Positions 1 to 10,817 of a stretch of DNA of 64,000 nt are shown here, one piece after another. The position numbers and the translations under genes were made by a program. The stretch lies in assembly GCA_001939145.1 (NCBI GenBank), contig LSRX01000365.1, positions 539,864 to 603,863 on the forward strand, written 5' to 3'. Numbering within the stretch: the stretch's first letter is position 1; every line of letters starts with the position of its first letter. The notes below the pieces were generated by a model that was not told the DNA's origin, made no database searches, and saw only the letters and a list, made by a program, of their open reading frames with translations. The DNA comes from Symbiodinium microadriaticum. Taxonomy: Eukaryota > Sar > Dinophyceae > Suessiales > Symbiodiniaceae.

Positions 1-52
1 ACCCTAAACCCGAAACCCCTGAACCCCTAAACCCTAAACCCTGAACCCTACT
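1..52. repeat. Interstitial telomere-like repeat (CCCTAAA variants)
   Basis: The window opens with imperfect CCCTAAA units (ACCCTAAAC, ACCCCTGAAC, ACCCTGAAC). The units are degenerate and the run is short, so this looks like an interstitial array and not a chromosome end. Confidence 0.75.
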
Positions 53-1255
53 CAAGCGTAAGCCCTAAGCCGAGCAAGAAGAGTTCCACATACCGGCCCT
101 AGGGCAGTGGAGCCTCGATGGCATTGTCGGCTTAGGTTCGGGTGTCAGTACAGGACGCTATATAACCCCAGAATACGGTGTTCCATTGCTAAAAGTTTAC
201 GGTTTGAGGTGATTAGCGCCCAAGAAAACCTGGAGAAAACACGGAGCACTCCTCCTTTCTGTGTGCGGTTGTTTCGGAGATCTCACCCGCACAGTCCAAA
301 CCCTGAATGGGTTTAGGGTTTGGGCTCTGAGGACTCCCAACCACGAGCCTTGAGTTCATGGTTTGGTGCGTGAGCTTCTCTGTTTATGGGTGCCTCAATG
401 CGCAAAGGAATTTAGCAAGCGCGCTGTGAGTGGAGATATATGCGATTTTTTGGGAACTGTCTTACGGTATTCTGGTAAACTCCAGGCAGGGGGCTTAGTC
501 TCGGGCCGGTAGGGTTCCGGGCCTTAAGCTTTAAAGTTAGAGTACGAAGGTTTAGGGTGTAGGGCATTCGGAGCTGATGGTTCCTTGCAGATCCAAGCGT
601 CCACCGTGAAGTACAAGGCCACGAGATACCTCGAGGCGAATGATTCCGGCAGCACTTGCTGAACCGAAACCCTCAAGCCCAAAGGCGAAGGATCCCGCAA
701 CAAAACGACCTGGCGTCGCCCAAAGCCCTTCAAAACTGCGACATGAACTTAACCCTGCATCTCATATGCTGAATCTGAGAAGGTGCTTCAGGGTCTAAAT
801 TTTGAGCTTTTGGCCTAGACAGGCCTCATCTCAAAACAACAGGGATGACGTCCGTTTCCATCTTCTGCCTAGCTGGGGCCATGCCCCAGATGCATGGTCT
901 AACACTGGAATCACGACCTCCTTTACGACGAGGCATCACTTCACCCTCTAGAGGGCTTTGGGTTTTGCATCTTAAGTGCACAAACTTGGCGACTGAATCA
1001 CGAGGCGACTGACATATGGACACTGGGCAGTAGGGTCCTGACTTTCAGTACCCATACACATAGCATCCTGAAGTTCCGAAACCCACATATCCCTTAAGCC
1101 CTACAGATACCACAAAAATCCCCTGACACAAACCCCCTCTAAATCCCCCGATAAAACCCTTATAGAAGCATCCTTTTAATACCTTTGTAGAACCCTGAAA
1201 CACACCCCAACAGAACTCAGAACCCTTATAGATAGAACCCTGCTAAAACCATGAA
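53..1255. other. Gene-poor stretch, nothing recognised
   Basis: Only short open frames with no recognisable family are present. Single TTTAGGG or CCCTAAA-like units are scattered through it, and the right end (about 1120-1250) is a degenerate series of CCCTTATAGAA/CCCTGTAGAA-like units. Confidence 0.4.
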
Positions 1256-1261
1256 CTATGA

Positions 1262-1343
1262 CAATCCTCATCTGGGAGCCCGACATGATGAGGAGCATCA
1301 GAACCGCAGCCCAGAAGAAGGACGTGGAGGACCTCGTTTAAGT
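1262..1343 (+). CDS. Candidate exon, unknown protein
   Basis: A short GC-richer island between telomere-like sequence. The + strand reads ILIWEPDMMRSIRTAAQKKD and then VEDLV and a stop. The minus strand is also open, so strand and coding status are uncertain. No family is recognised. Confidence 0.25.
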
Positions 1344-1924
1344 GTTAGGGTTTGAGAAGGGATCAGGGGACTTGGGTAGGGCTGTACGTAAGGCAACTAT
1401 ACTGGTATCTACTCAGAACTCTAACTCAAACACTTCTAACCCTACTTACCAGGTCCTAGGACCCTCTAAGTAGCCGTAGCCCTACAAGACCGGGAGAAAC
1501 CACCTATACCACTGCACGGAAGCATCGTCGTCCCCAAGCCAAAACTGGCGCAGGCCTACCTGAACCCTAGAAACCCTTGTGTTTGTTTATTTCTTTTTCT
1601 GATCCTTAAAGGTCCTCACATATCTCCTGAAGACGGTTGGTTGGTTTTGGAGGTTAAAATATAGCTTTGGGGTTACCGGAAGTTTTTGCTGCATGAACGC
1701 AGTTAGCAGTTCGTGAGGATTTGAAGGTCTAGGACTCCCATGGGGCTATGACATGTTATCTGAAATTCAGGAACTATTCAGGAGTACTGCAGCAGATCTA
1801 GTTCTTCAGGCCGCTATGTTCGAACTCTATAGACACCCTGACAAACCGTTGTACAACCCATAATAGGCTTTGAAAACACTTACAAGACACAACAAAGCCT
1901 TTAAAAGACTTATAAAAACCCAAT

Positions 1925-2010
1925 AGACAACCTCTGAAAACGCTTGTAGACCCCAGTACAATACCTGTCACAAAATATAAAAGCCAATACAACCTCTGAA
2001 AACGTCTATG
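1925..2010. repeat. Degenerate short tandem repeat
   Basis: The string AACCTCTGAAAACG occurs twice about 60 bp apart, embedded in A-rich degenerate units with GTAGA/ATAAA cores. No coding potential is seen. Confidence 0.4.
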
Positions 2011-2159
2011 AAACTGTCAACCCTGCCCAGACAAAGGGCGTGGTCATCAGGGTCAGCGTGAAGTGGAGCTCTGGCACCATGTGAAATCTGGGAGAGGGTT
2101 TAGGGTTTAAGGCTACCCGGTGGTTGGTCTCGTAATTCTGGACTTAGGAGTTAGGGTTC

Positions 2160-2262
2160 CCGGAGACACCAAGACCCCTGAAATAAAGGAATAGACCTTC
2201 AGATCATGTTACAAATCCGATTAAAATCTGCATAATATTCACTAATTGAAGGGTGTTGGAGT
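2160..2262. mobile_element. Degenerate palindromic MITE-like element, family B
   Basis: The left end reads GGAGACACCAAGACCCCTGA and the right end reads GGTGTTGGAGTCTCTGGG. The interior AAAGGAATAGACCTT resembles the better family-B copies at 37895-38005, 47018-47127 and 56982-57090. Confidence 0.4.
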
Positions 2263-3440
2263 CTCTGGGTTTAGGGTTCAGGCTCTAGGGGCGTTGGGTC
2301 TCAGGACTCGGTGGCCGAGCTGCATTCCTGGCGGGGTGCTCAGAGCTTTGAATTGAAGGCTCATGCTGTATGCCGGTGGTTTAGGGTCTAGGGGTTTAAG
2401 CGTTTAGGGTTAGGGTTTAGGATTCATGCCAGGTTTAGCTGTGGCTATTGCTGAAAGGTCGAAAAGTGCTGAGGGTTGGGAAGATACCGTGGACCTACAT
2501 AGGGATACCCACTCGGAAGCCAGAGCTCTAGACCGTTTGCAGTTCGGTTGAGGGCTTTGGGGTATGCCTCACGTTGGGCTTAGGGGCGTTGTCCTGCTAG
2601 GACTCAGGACTTAAACAGGACTTAACGAATTCTGTTTGGGGTTCATTTGTTCTTGTCGACGGTCCTAAAGGGATTCCTTCTTTGGGATTCAATCTGTTCG
2701 AGCTTAGTAACTAGAACAGGATTTTTGCGGTATGTGCACAAAAACGAGAAGTAGTATCACCAATTATTCAGTCCACTATGTCAAAGTATGGTGGTTAAGC
2801 GGGTTTTGTGAACAGGGTTTAAGGGCGCCAGGCTAGAGGTTCTGGATTCCGGTGTTAGGGTTTGGGGGGGGCTTACCGTTCTGTTTAGTTCTGGTGTTAG
2901 GATTTTTAAGTTTACGGGTTCAAGTTGGGTTGAGGGGCCTAGACCATAGTAAGCAGTGATACTTACAACAAGAACGACAAGAATCACACCCCAAACGCTA
3001 AACCCTGATCAAAACAATAGTGACAATAATTCAAAATTCCTCCACTTAAACCTTAAAAGCTCGAGGCACAATCGGGCCATTCGGATGACCCGGAGGAGTC
3101 GCACGACCCGGTACAGCTTCATCAGCCCGCCTGGCAACAAAAAACGAGTAATGTAAGGGGAGGTTGGGCTTCGGGATTTCGGGAGTTAATGAGATTTTGG
3201 GTGTTGGGATTCGGAGTCATGGACTTGTGTTCTGGGATTTGGGAAGGGGGAAACGCTATGGTTGGGACTTATAACCTTGTCTGTCACCTACATGCTAGCT
3301 GCCTTGGTCCTTCTAGTGGGACGGCCAATGTTTGAAGTTGCTTCGGCTTGGTGACATTGCGAGTACTGTGGGGATTCAGGGTTTCAGGGTTTCGGGACTT
3401 GAAGTACCTGCGGTGTCAGCACTCACAACTGGGGCAAGCT
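2263..3440. other. Gene-poor stretch with scattered TTTAGGG units
   Basis: Short runs of TTTAGGG (for example near 2400-2425) and no recognisable gene. The small open frames here show no family resemblance. Confidence 0.35.
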
Positions 3441-3448
3441 TGGCCAGG

Positions 3449-5116
3449 TTACTGGCACGACAACGAAGGCACATTGGCCCGAGCGGGGCAAATTCGCCGG
3501 CCAAGTCCTCTCTGGCAGGACTTAGTAATGGTGCCCTGCGAACTTTGGGATATAAGCCTCCCTGGCCCCAATCTCGAACGGAATGAGGATGTCACTAGGG
3601 ATGCGAAAGAACCAAGCCAAGAACGGGATGTCCTCAGGAAGCGGAGATTGTATACCATCTCCACTTGACACCCAGCAAGAATCGTGCTGTAGCCAGGTGC
3701 AGACCTTGGAGTCTCAGTAAGGCCATAAGGAGCACCAGCTGCGCCCCCGTCGCTGTATTCACGAAATCCTGCTTGATCAGGCATGGCTTTTGGGTCTTCT
3801 AACCTCACCTCATGGCTACGTGCCGACACACCATCGCTCATGAGCTGTTTCATCCAAGACTCCAACTTCCTCACACGCTCCATCATGTGTCCAGACTCTT
3901 GCTGTTGCGACAAAGCTTCGCGTGAGCCGATTCCTTGGTGATTTGGGGTAGCTCCTGGACAGCACCTCCACCACCACCAGCTATCTGGAGGTGATTTACT
4001 TTTAGGCAGGTGTCCAAGGTGTTGGGACACCGCAGAGCCAAACTCTTTTGTAAACTTCGTCTGGGCTGAAGTAATCCTTTAGCGTTTGGGCACGTAAGCC
4101 ACCACAGCTCTGGCATCGTCGAACGATGTGCCTGAGGAGATATTTTGGCTCAGCTGAAACAACGGACTCTGGTTTCCACTCGAAACTGGAGGCCGACTGC
4201 AGCTCAATGGAACCATAGCAGCACAAGTCCTCTCAGAAGTCTTGTATGGCTCACCATCTACCCTTGATTGATCCACAAAGGTTGTTGAGTGCTGGAGGCT
4301 ACACCTCATCACTGGCGGCGCACTTGGACCGATGCTCTTCATCCCAGGTCCCTCGATGCATAATCGAGGTGAGCAGTCTTCCTCTCTGCTTCCCAGATTC
4401 AGTTTGTCAGACAATTAATTCACTGCAGGCCTTATGCTGGAGTTTTAGATTGCAGTCCTGATTGTTCGTTTTGGTGGCCGTGGTAACCGTTTTGTACTCA
4501 ATAAATTTTGACGATAAGGTCCCGATTCTGAGTGCTCAGGTGTTCGAGGCGATTGCTCATCACGCATCCTTTCATCCTTGCGCAGATTCTTGGACAGCTG
4601 TTTCTGCCCTGGGTTCTCAACAATTGGTGCCTGTGCCTGGCCTGTTGACTGAACCAGCGGCACTGTGATATGATTGACCTCAGTTCCTGAGCCGAGGTTC
4701 AACTCATCCGCCTCAAACTTCCCAATCTTGCGCAACTTTGACATTTTGTATAGGCCTCACCCCCTCGCTCTTTCTGTGCCCTTCTTTAACTCTAAGTTAT
4801 CCTCACTCATCTCAACTCCATCCAAACCTTGAATGGTGGTATCCTTCAAGTCTATACCGGATTGCTCGTCCATGAGCAATTCCATGAGCAATCCGGCGTG
4901 ATCAGCCGCTTTTGCTATGGCCGTGCTCTCTGCCTTGAGCTTTTCTTCAGAAGGCCCTCCTGCCACAGCAAAACGGGCCTCGTCAGTCATTTTCTTGAAA
5001 ACTTCCGAGTTGGCTTGGCCAATAGGCGCTGGCGATATCCAGCATCGAAGCGGCTTTTGAGAGTAGCTTTATCTGCTTCGCTCAAGCCAGTTGACTCCAG
5101 AACATCTTCAAACATG
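3449..5116 (-). pseudogene. Frameshifted pseudogene, unknown protein, possibly a retroposed mRNA copy
   Basis: Reading the minus strand from an ATG near 5116, a protein-like sequence begins MAMFEDVLESTGLSEADKAT. It continues in another frame near 5010 (PIGQANSEVFKKMTDEARF), runs through an E/K-rich stretch (MSEDNLELKKGTERARG) to a stop near 4757, and resumes in other frames down to about 3449. The later part includes a coiled-coil-like MMERVRKLESWMKQLMS. I count at least three frame changes with no room for normal introns at the first, so I call it broken. A spliced-leader-like relic lies about 165 bp upstream on the same strand, as expected if a trans-spliced mRNA had been copied back into the genome. 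I do not recognise the family; it could also be a decayed retroelement ORF. Confidence 0.4.
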
Positions 5117-5259
5117 GCCATGGCGGCAATCGAACTTAGTCTCAGCTGAATAAAAACCATTTAATTTCAAAAATGGTTCGCAACTTTGCATCATGCATGA
5201 TGCCCAACTCGACTCTGGCTTGATCTAACAACATCGTCTAAATAACAAGGTTCAAGGCA

Positions 5260-5275
5260 GACCGCAAAAGCGGTC
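5260..5275. repeat. Perfect short hairpin
   Basis: GACCGC AAAA GCGGTC is a perfect 6-bp stem with a 4-base loop, immediately downstream (minus strand) of the spliced-leader relic. Role unknown. Confidence 0.5.
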
Positions 5276-5280
5276 AACGG

Positions 5281-5301
5281 CTTGAGCCAAAAACGCTACG
5301 G
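5281..5301 (-). other. Relic of the dinoflagellate spliced leader (DinoSL)
   Basis: The minus strand reads CCGTAGCG followed by TTTTTGGCTCAAG. From memory, the conserved DinoSL core is CCGTAGCC followed by ATTTTGGCTCAAG, so 19 of 21 bases match, with two adjacent mismatches. A functional SL RNA gene would continue with a GT donor after CAAG. Here CC follows, so this is a leader fixed in DNA, as in retroposed trans-spliced transcripts, and not an SL RNA gene. It lies between the 3' end of the LINE and the pseudogene, all on the minus strand. Confidence 0.6.
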
Positions 5302-5477
5302 ACCTGGGGTTTCCCTCGCTGCTTCTCAGCTGCCATAGGCTGTCCGCGCATGCACCGAATTAAAAGCCTTGGCCGGACGCCGGCCAGCAGGCTCCTAAGG
5401 AGCCGCCTCAGACCAAGCCCCGGATGGGCATTGTTTACGGGAGGACACTTCCCGCATTGAGTTGGATAATCCCGTTG

Positions 5478-6071
5478 TCAGACATCACCATGCGCCCATT
5501 TTGCATCCTGGCAATCCTTTTGTGCACAAGGTGTTGGACAAAAGGTCCAGCCTCCTGGCACGAAAACCTCAAACATTCGCTCCGGCGCGCGGTCCCTTTG
5601 GTGTTGAATCGTCTCGAGCACTTCTGGGCACCGATCACGAAGGTACCGTTCGAACCCCGATCCAGAGCTCCACTTGGCCACCCCTGTGACCTTCCAGGTC
5701 GCCAGGTCGAACAACTGGAGATGTCCCTCCTGGGTCTCCAGCCCCACATTGGAAACGGTCACATCAGCCAGGCTTAGGCCCCTGCTGCTCAGCCACGCAA
5801 CTATGCATGCTAAGTAGTAGTGCCAATGGCGGTGCGTCTTCGCATCCAACCTGTCCAGCCAGCCCTGAGCCATGATCACCCTTTGTTGGATTAGGGCAAA
5901 GACCATGTGCCGGGCGGCTCCCTGTGAAGGCCCCATGCGGGCAACCACCGGGACCAAATGGATCACCAAAGCCGTAACTTCTGGTAGCAGCTGCGTCAGT
6001 GGCTCCTCGTCACCGTGGTCAAAAACAGCTGTGGTGAACTTTACCACAAACTGTCCCCACCCATACACCAC
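5478..6071 (-). pseudogene. Kinase-like region at the 3' end of the LINE
   Basis: A 197-codon frame entered by a frameshift near 6060. RVVYGWGQFVVKFT could be the ATP-lobe lysine strand. About 90 residues on, GLSLADVTVSNVGL followed by LQLFDLATW resembles a degenerate catalytic loop (xDxxxxN) and DFG/DxA strand of protein- or aminoglycoside-kinase folds. The HRD histidine is absent and DFG is DLA, so activity is doubtful. It lies in line with the LINE ORF after the linker. Whether it is part of the element or a captured host fragment cannot be settled here. Residues after about 160 lose meaning. Confidence 0.45.
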
Positions 6072-6760
6072 CCGGCTCGAGTCGGTACAGGGTCACCTCC
6101 TGCTGTAAAGGCTGGCCCCGAACCAGGTCCTTGACAATCGTAATCCTTTCGCCGAACCAGTGGTGTGCTAGCTTCGGCCGACTCCGGTTTGCTTGGACCT
6201 CAACCTGCACATGGTAGTTCGGTGCTGGGTTACCTGCCTCCCAAGAGGAGGACGCCTCCTCTCGGGAGCTGCCTGAGCTCCTGTGCTGACCTGCAGTCTC
6301 CCTGAGCTCGGATACGGACCTCAGAATTATCTCCTGCCCTTTTTGGGACCCGACACTTTCAGAGGAGGACGCCTCCTCGAGGCTGGTGTCTTCGGTCTTC
6401 CTTTGCCTCCTACCAGCTGAGACTGAGCGCAGGGATACCTCCTCAAGTACATCCTCCGTCTTGGCCCTCTTGGGCGCCGGCGGCCGTGGCGGCAGCGTGT
6501 CCCTAACCTGCAGGACTGCCTCTCTGTCCACCGCAGCCGAGGACGCCTCCGCCTGGGAGCAACCCTTTTCGGGTTCGTCTGCCAGCCCGGAAGAATGACT
6601 TCTTAAACTCCTTGAAGCTCCTTGGCTTCAAACCCCGGGCCTCCCGGGCCACGTTCAGGGCAGCTAGCCGCCTCCGGAGCTCGTCATCAGACGGCGTGCC
6701 CTCGATGGCTGGCCCATCACCGTCCATGACAGGCGGCGGGAGACACCGGTTGGACGCCAA
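6019..6760 (-). pseudogene. LINE-linked acidic, serine-rich linker region
   Basis: Two overlapping frames join near 6530 by a frameshift: DDELRRRLAALNVAREARGL and KSFKEF-like sequence, then VDREAVLQVRDTLP and a low-complexity part with repeated EEASSS, RSVS and KRAKTED motifs. It looks disordered. The sequence GAGGACGCCTCC (complement of GGAGGCGTCCTC, coding E-A-S-S) recurs three times here. It connects the zinc ribbon to the kinase-like region on the same strand. Function unknown. Confidence 0.5.
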
Positions 6761-6793
6761 CCAGCGCCCCCACCACCTTCACCTACTGCCCGG

Positions 6794-7290
6794 CTACCTG
6801 TTTTGAGCCCTCGGCGGTGGACGGAAAGTCAGACGTGGCTGTACAGGGCCACTGCTATCCTCGCTGACCGAGTTTTTCTTAAAGGTCTGCTTCTTCTTTC
6901 CCTTCTTTTCTTGGCCGCCCTGCCCCCCCGCCCCTGCCGGTGGGGCATGTTGCTGCGCTTCCCGGTTCTGCCGCCACTGCTTGGACAGCTTGCTATTGCA
7001 GGTTTGAGTGGGGGCACAGAGTTTACCAGAAACCGGGGCTAGGATGCGGTACCCGACTCGTTGGACACGTTTGCACTGGATACAAATGAAAGCCGAACCC
7101 AAGCTCTCAAGTTTGTGCGAAGGGTGCATGCCAGGGGGAGCTTCCATGGCTTGACCAGCACAGAGTTGCCTTGTTTTCCTGTCGAAGATACAAGCGTTGT
7201 CATTTTGCTGAACATACAAGCCGCACTTGCGACAGGAAATGGTGAGGTTTGTGCTGCCACGGTGGGATTCCTGCCAGCAGTGTCCTCCCC
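6794..7290 (-). pseudogene. LINE C-terminal zinc ribbon and basic region
   Basis: After the frame change near 7280 the minus strand reads STNLTISCRKCGLYVQQNDN, then about 45 residues later FICIQCKRVQRVG and CAPTQTC. This gives CRKC and CIQC plus CX5C pairs, consistent with one or two zinc ribbons. A basic stretch follows (KKGKKKQTFKK). The region directly continues the RNase H reading, so it is most likely the tail of the same ORF and not a separate gene. Confidence 0.65.
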
Positions 7291-10131
7291 GCGTTCGCTC
7301 TTGGATGAGCAGCTCGAGCTGCTGCCTATGGTGCCATCAACTCGGGTCGAAGTGGCGTGGGGTGCTCCACGGCCAGGCCTATCAGCTTTAGGATGGAACA
7401 GGACCTCTGCCTTGTCCGCCTCATCTGCGGTGAGGAGAAAAGACACTCGTTGGCCCAGAAACTGCAGCACTTCTTGCACCTGCTTGTCCCACATCCGGAC
7501 ACTTGCTTGTACAGTCGGGCCCGCGATGCGCAGGGCGCGGTTTTTGACCAGCTCATCAACCACAAAGTTGGCCTGTCGCCGCCATTCTTCGTCATGCCCA
7601 AACTTTGCTCCGAAGGCCTGCCTACCAAGGTGTGAGTTGATCCATGTTAATCGCAACCGGTGTGCGACGGCCCGAACCGGGTCCAACAAGTCTCGGTTAC
7701 TATGCCCTGGGTTTCGCCTGAGGATCCTGCGAAGGACGCCTTCGCAGTCCAAAGTGATGTCCAGCTCGTCCTCTCCAGGGTGTGCCTGTACAGTCTCGCA
7801 GACCGCCGCGGCCTCGCCGCGGAAAACTGTCTGTTCATGGGACAAAGCTCCCGTGATGGACCCCACCACTTGGATTCGGCCTGTGTTCAAATCACCTTCT
7901 TGGTCCCCGTCTAGGACACGAAAGGCAATCACTCCCCAGATAACCGGGCCGTCTCTCGGGTCCTTGGGTCCTGTGGCGTCCGTGGCAAACCGGACATCCG
8001 TCACATCTGGCACTGGCCAAACCCCTTTTATTTCCGCACTCGAGTCTGCTTCGTAGAAGGCGCGTTTGGCCGGAAGCCCGCGCAACCAAAGGCTGGTATG
8101 ACAGCCTTGTGCTTGCATTGACAGGATACTCGGAGGAGGCAGCGCCTGGCCAACCCACATGGCACAGTCATACAGAACATGTTGGAGTGAGGCCTCTGTC
8201 TGGCACCTTTGACAAAAGGCCCCCGGTCCTGCTTTGAGCGCTGCCTGCCACAAAGTCTGCACAGCCGTCTTCTCCAGAGGAGCGAGGTGTTTGACTGCCT
8301 TATTGGCGGCTTGCCAATCAATGCCGTTGACGGCATCCTCTGCTCCCGGCGTGGCAGCAACCGCTGTCCACCTCTGCTGCTGTATCGCGTTTTTGAGATG
8401 CCACACCACTGCATGGAGCCCCTCGGCGGATGCCACGTCATACGTCCGTCCGCTGATTGACCAGTGCCGGGGCCCTTGCGCTTCCCAGCCCAGTTCTTTC
8501 AGGTAAGTCACCATGGCCCCCAAAGGCCCAGTCACCTTTTGCCAAGGCCAACGGGTTTCACTGAGACTCAGTTGCAGCGATTGCCAAGCCTTCGTGAGGC
8601 TGTCCTCCGCTTCCCGCGGCCATTGCAGCATCATGCGGCTGTGTGCCTGGATGTGCTGTGCCATGATGACTTCCTTTGGGTCGCGCGTTCGGCCGGCATT
8701 AGCTTCCAGCACACACATGACTGAGCCTATTTTCATGCGACCCAGAGCCTCAGCATACAGGAAACGAAGCCACTTAAACCTCCGCGGTGTGACACCTGTT
8801 GCCTGGTGGCCGAAGAGGCCCACTGGCTGCAGTGAACCTTTGACCATCCGGATTTTGACCCGTCTGTCTTTGGGCGCCAAGGCCCTCAAACGCTTCTGTC
8901 TACCTGCCGCCTTGTGGAGGCGCGACCTGTGTTTGGTCACTCTGCGGCGGACGCCACCGCCACAATCCAACCCAAGGTCGGTTGAGGTGAGAGCGATGGG
9001 CGGGTCTTCGCTCGTCCTGAGCCTCTCCACTGCCGCCTTTGCTGCCCCCGAGGTACACACGAAAACCGTCTTTTTCCTGGACCAAACCAGGGAGGACGCC
9101 TCCAGTGCAGCTTTTAAAAGGCGAAAGGCTTTCACACTCCGAACGGCGGCCTGCGTTGGACTCTGATGTATCACATCCAGTCCTATGTCGTCAATCCACA
9201 AGTCTTGGTGAGTGAGAAGGTTTGAGTCATACAGCTCCTGCATGGGGTTGTGCAGGATGATCTTACTCAAGCCTGGGGCCAGTGGACAGCCAGCGATCAG
9301 GCCTTGACTGGTCCGAATTGGCGCTGCAGTGACACCTTCCGCTTCTATGAACCGGTTTCCGCCGTAAACCTGGGCGGCGGCATTGAGCAAAACCGGTGGG
9401 AACCCTTTCTCAAGACCTTCCCTCAGCAGGACTGCATGGGGAACCAGTTCATAAAAACTGGACAGGTCAACCAGGGCAGTCACCCCATGCTTGCGCGTGT
9501 GCTTGCAGACCTCATGACGCGCTGTTCTAGCAAGCGCTGTGTCAAGAGACGAGTGCCCTGGAAGGGCTCGGTCCCATGGCGCACTACGCCGGTAGTCTTC
9601 AAGCCATTGCGCGTACAGGTCCCATCGAAGACGACAATAGGACCGATAGAGGTAGCTCGTTAAACCTATGGGCCGCTCATCCTCTGCCGACTTGGGTAAG
9701 AGTGTGTATCGCACCATAGTGAGTTGGTCGGGAAGGACTCCTTCCCGCTCCCACTGCAGCATTTCTTCAACTAGGAGAGTCCCGGCCTCCTGATCAAGGG
9801 CCCTCAGCATGTCAGCCGTCCATTCGTCCGGCCCGCAGGCCTTACGAGCAATGGTTCGGAACTTGTGATGGGCTCTTTGCAGGTTGATTGGCCGCAACTG
9901 CTGCGATTGCGCTTGCGCCGCCATTCGTACCTGTGTGCTCAGGGTACGCAACTGACCAGCGTCGCGGCCTGTGTCCGCAGCACACCAAATCTCCCACCAC
10001 CCAGCTCTACGGGCGTGGCTCCGGACTTCCGAGCCAAGATTCTGGTATGGACGCTGGGTTTTGGCCTCACATGGGTTTTGAGTGCCCGCCAAAGTGCTCT
10101 CATGTGACCAGACGTAGCCTGGGTAAGCCAC
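7039..10131 (-). pseudogene. LINE reverse transcriptase and RNase H
   Basis: A 1030-codon frame; roughly residues 45-950 are the true reading. Reverse transcriptase motif A is ALVDLSSFYE (about 219-228), motif B QGLIAGCPLAPG (about 276-287) and motif C LWIDDIGLDV (about 311-320), so the catalytic aspartates are kept although IDD replaces the usual ADD. A CCHC-type finger CQRC...HVLYDC lies at about 640-656. The RNase H domain follows: FATDATG (about 715-721), GEAAAVCE (about 772-779), TLDCEGV (about 793-799) and ANFVVDEL (about 854-861), the four-carboxylate pattern of RNase HI. Near 7280 the natural frame changes to the zinc-ribbon reading. The order EN-RT-CCHC-RNH is typical of I/R1-like LINEs. 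The element would copy its own RNA into DNA at a nicked target. Confidence 0.93.
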
Positions 10132-10817
10132 GCCTGGTACCGTTGGTTGCGTTCCTGTGTGTCCTTCTGGACTGCACTCCGCAGTTGTGCCTTAACCACA
10201 TCGACCAACACTTGTGGCCGGCTTGCGTCCGGAAAGTTTTGACACATCCTGTCCGCAAACTCCCCAGCCGTCATGCACAAGCTGTCGTCGTGCCAGTTGT
10301 CGGCCACCTTGACCAGGTGTTCCTTAATCTTTGCCTTAACCCCGGGCGGGAAGTTACCCGGATAAGAAACCAACCAGACCCCCAGACGGTTCCAAAAACC
10401 CGCAAGGTTGCCTTTCCACTGTGTGCCCTCCGGCTGCTGGGGTGCAAGGGGCTTCCTCACCCAAGCTAGGTTCCAGCCCCGGCCCCCGCCTCCATGCTCC
10501 AGAAGGGAGCACTCAACGCTGTGGCTAAAGTCTGCCAACCACCGCATAAAACGGTTGATTTGCACATGCGACATGACACGGACAAAAGGGGCTGGGGACC
10601 AAGAGAAGGACGCCTCCCTCTTAGTCCTGACAGCCGGCTTTTTCAGGACCTGAAGCATTGGTAGCTGTCCAACGCCCCACTGCAGCTGCACACGCAGTGC
10701 CGCGTGCGGCCGCCAAGGAACCTCCCAATCAACATTGACTGCCGTAAGTCCCTGGAGGCGTCTATGGACCCAGACATAATCAATTTGGCCGCCTGGACCT
10801 GGGGTTTCAGCACTCAC
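9939..10817 (-). pseudogene. LINE endonuclease C-terminal fragment and linker
   Basis: This 292-codon frame starts inside an endonuclease/exonuclease/phosphatase fold. IDYVWVHRRLQ and the later VPWRPHAALRVQL correspond to the terminal strands of LINE endonucleases, where the second normally carries SDH; here it reads RPHAAL. A helical linker rich in W, K and R follows (NRFMRWLADFSHS, GVKAKIKEHLVKVADNWHDD). Near 10000 the meaningful reading moves into the frame of the reverse transcriptase, so the last 50 or so codons of this frame and the first 45 of the next are out-of-frame shadow. The N-terminal two thirds of the endonuclease are missing. Confidence 0.8.

Larger units (their letters stand above)
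5478..10817 (-). mobile_element. 5'-truncated, frameshifted LINE retrotransposon
   Basis: A non-LTR element on the minus strand. Reading down from 10817 the order is: C-terminal part of an APE-type endonuclease, reverse transcriptase, CCHC finger, RNase H, zinc ribbon, acidic/serine-rich linker, and a kinase-like region. Coding continuity is broken near 10000, 7280, 6530 and 6060. The endonuclease lacks its N-terminal catalytic part and homology stops near 10817, next to telomere-like sequence, as expected for 5' truncation. RT and RNase H catalytic residues are still present, so decay looks fairly recent. No LTRs or poly(A) tail were seen. The 3' boundary is inferred and may extend to about 5305. 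Confidence 0.9.

Noticed and set aside
1..52. True chromosome end
   Set aside because: The units are degenerate and short, and equally strong arrays occur in the interior of the window.
7061..9663. Long + strand ORFs across the LINE
   Set aside because: Antisense shadows of the reverse transcriptase and RNase H frame, which has clear catalytic motifs on the minus strand.
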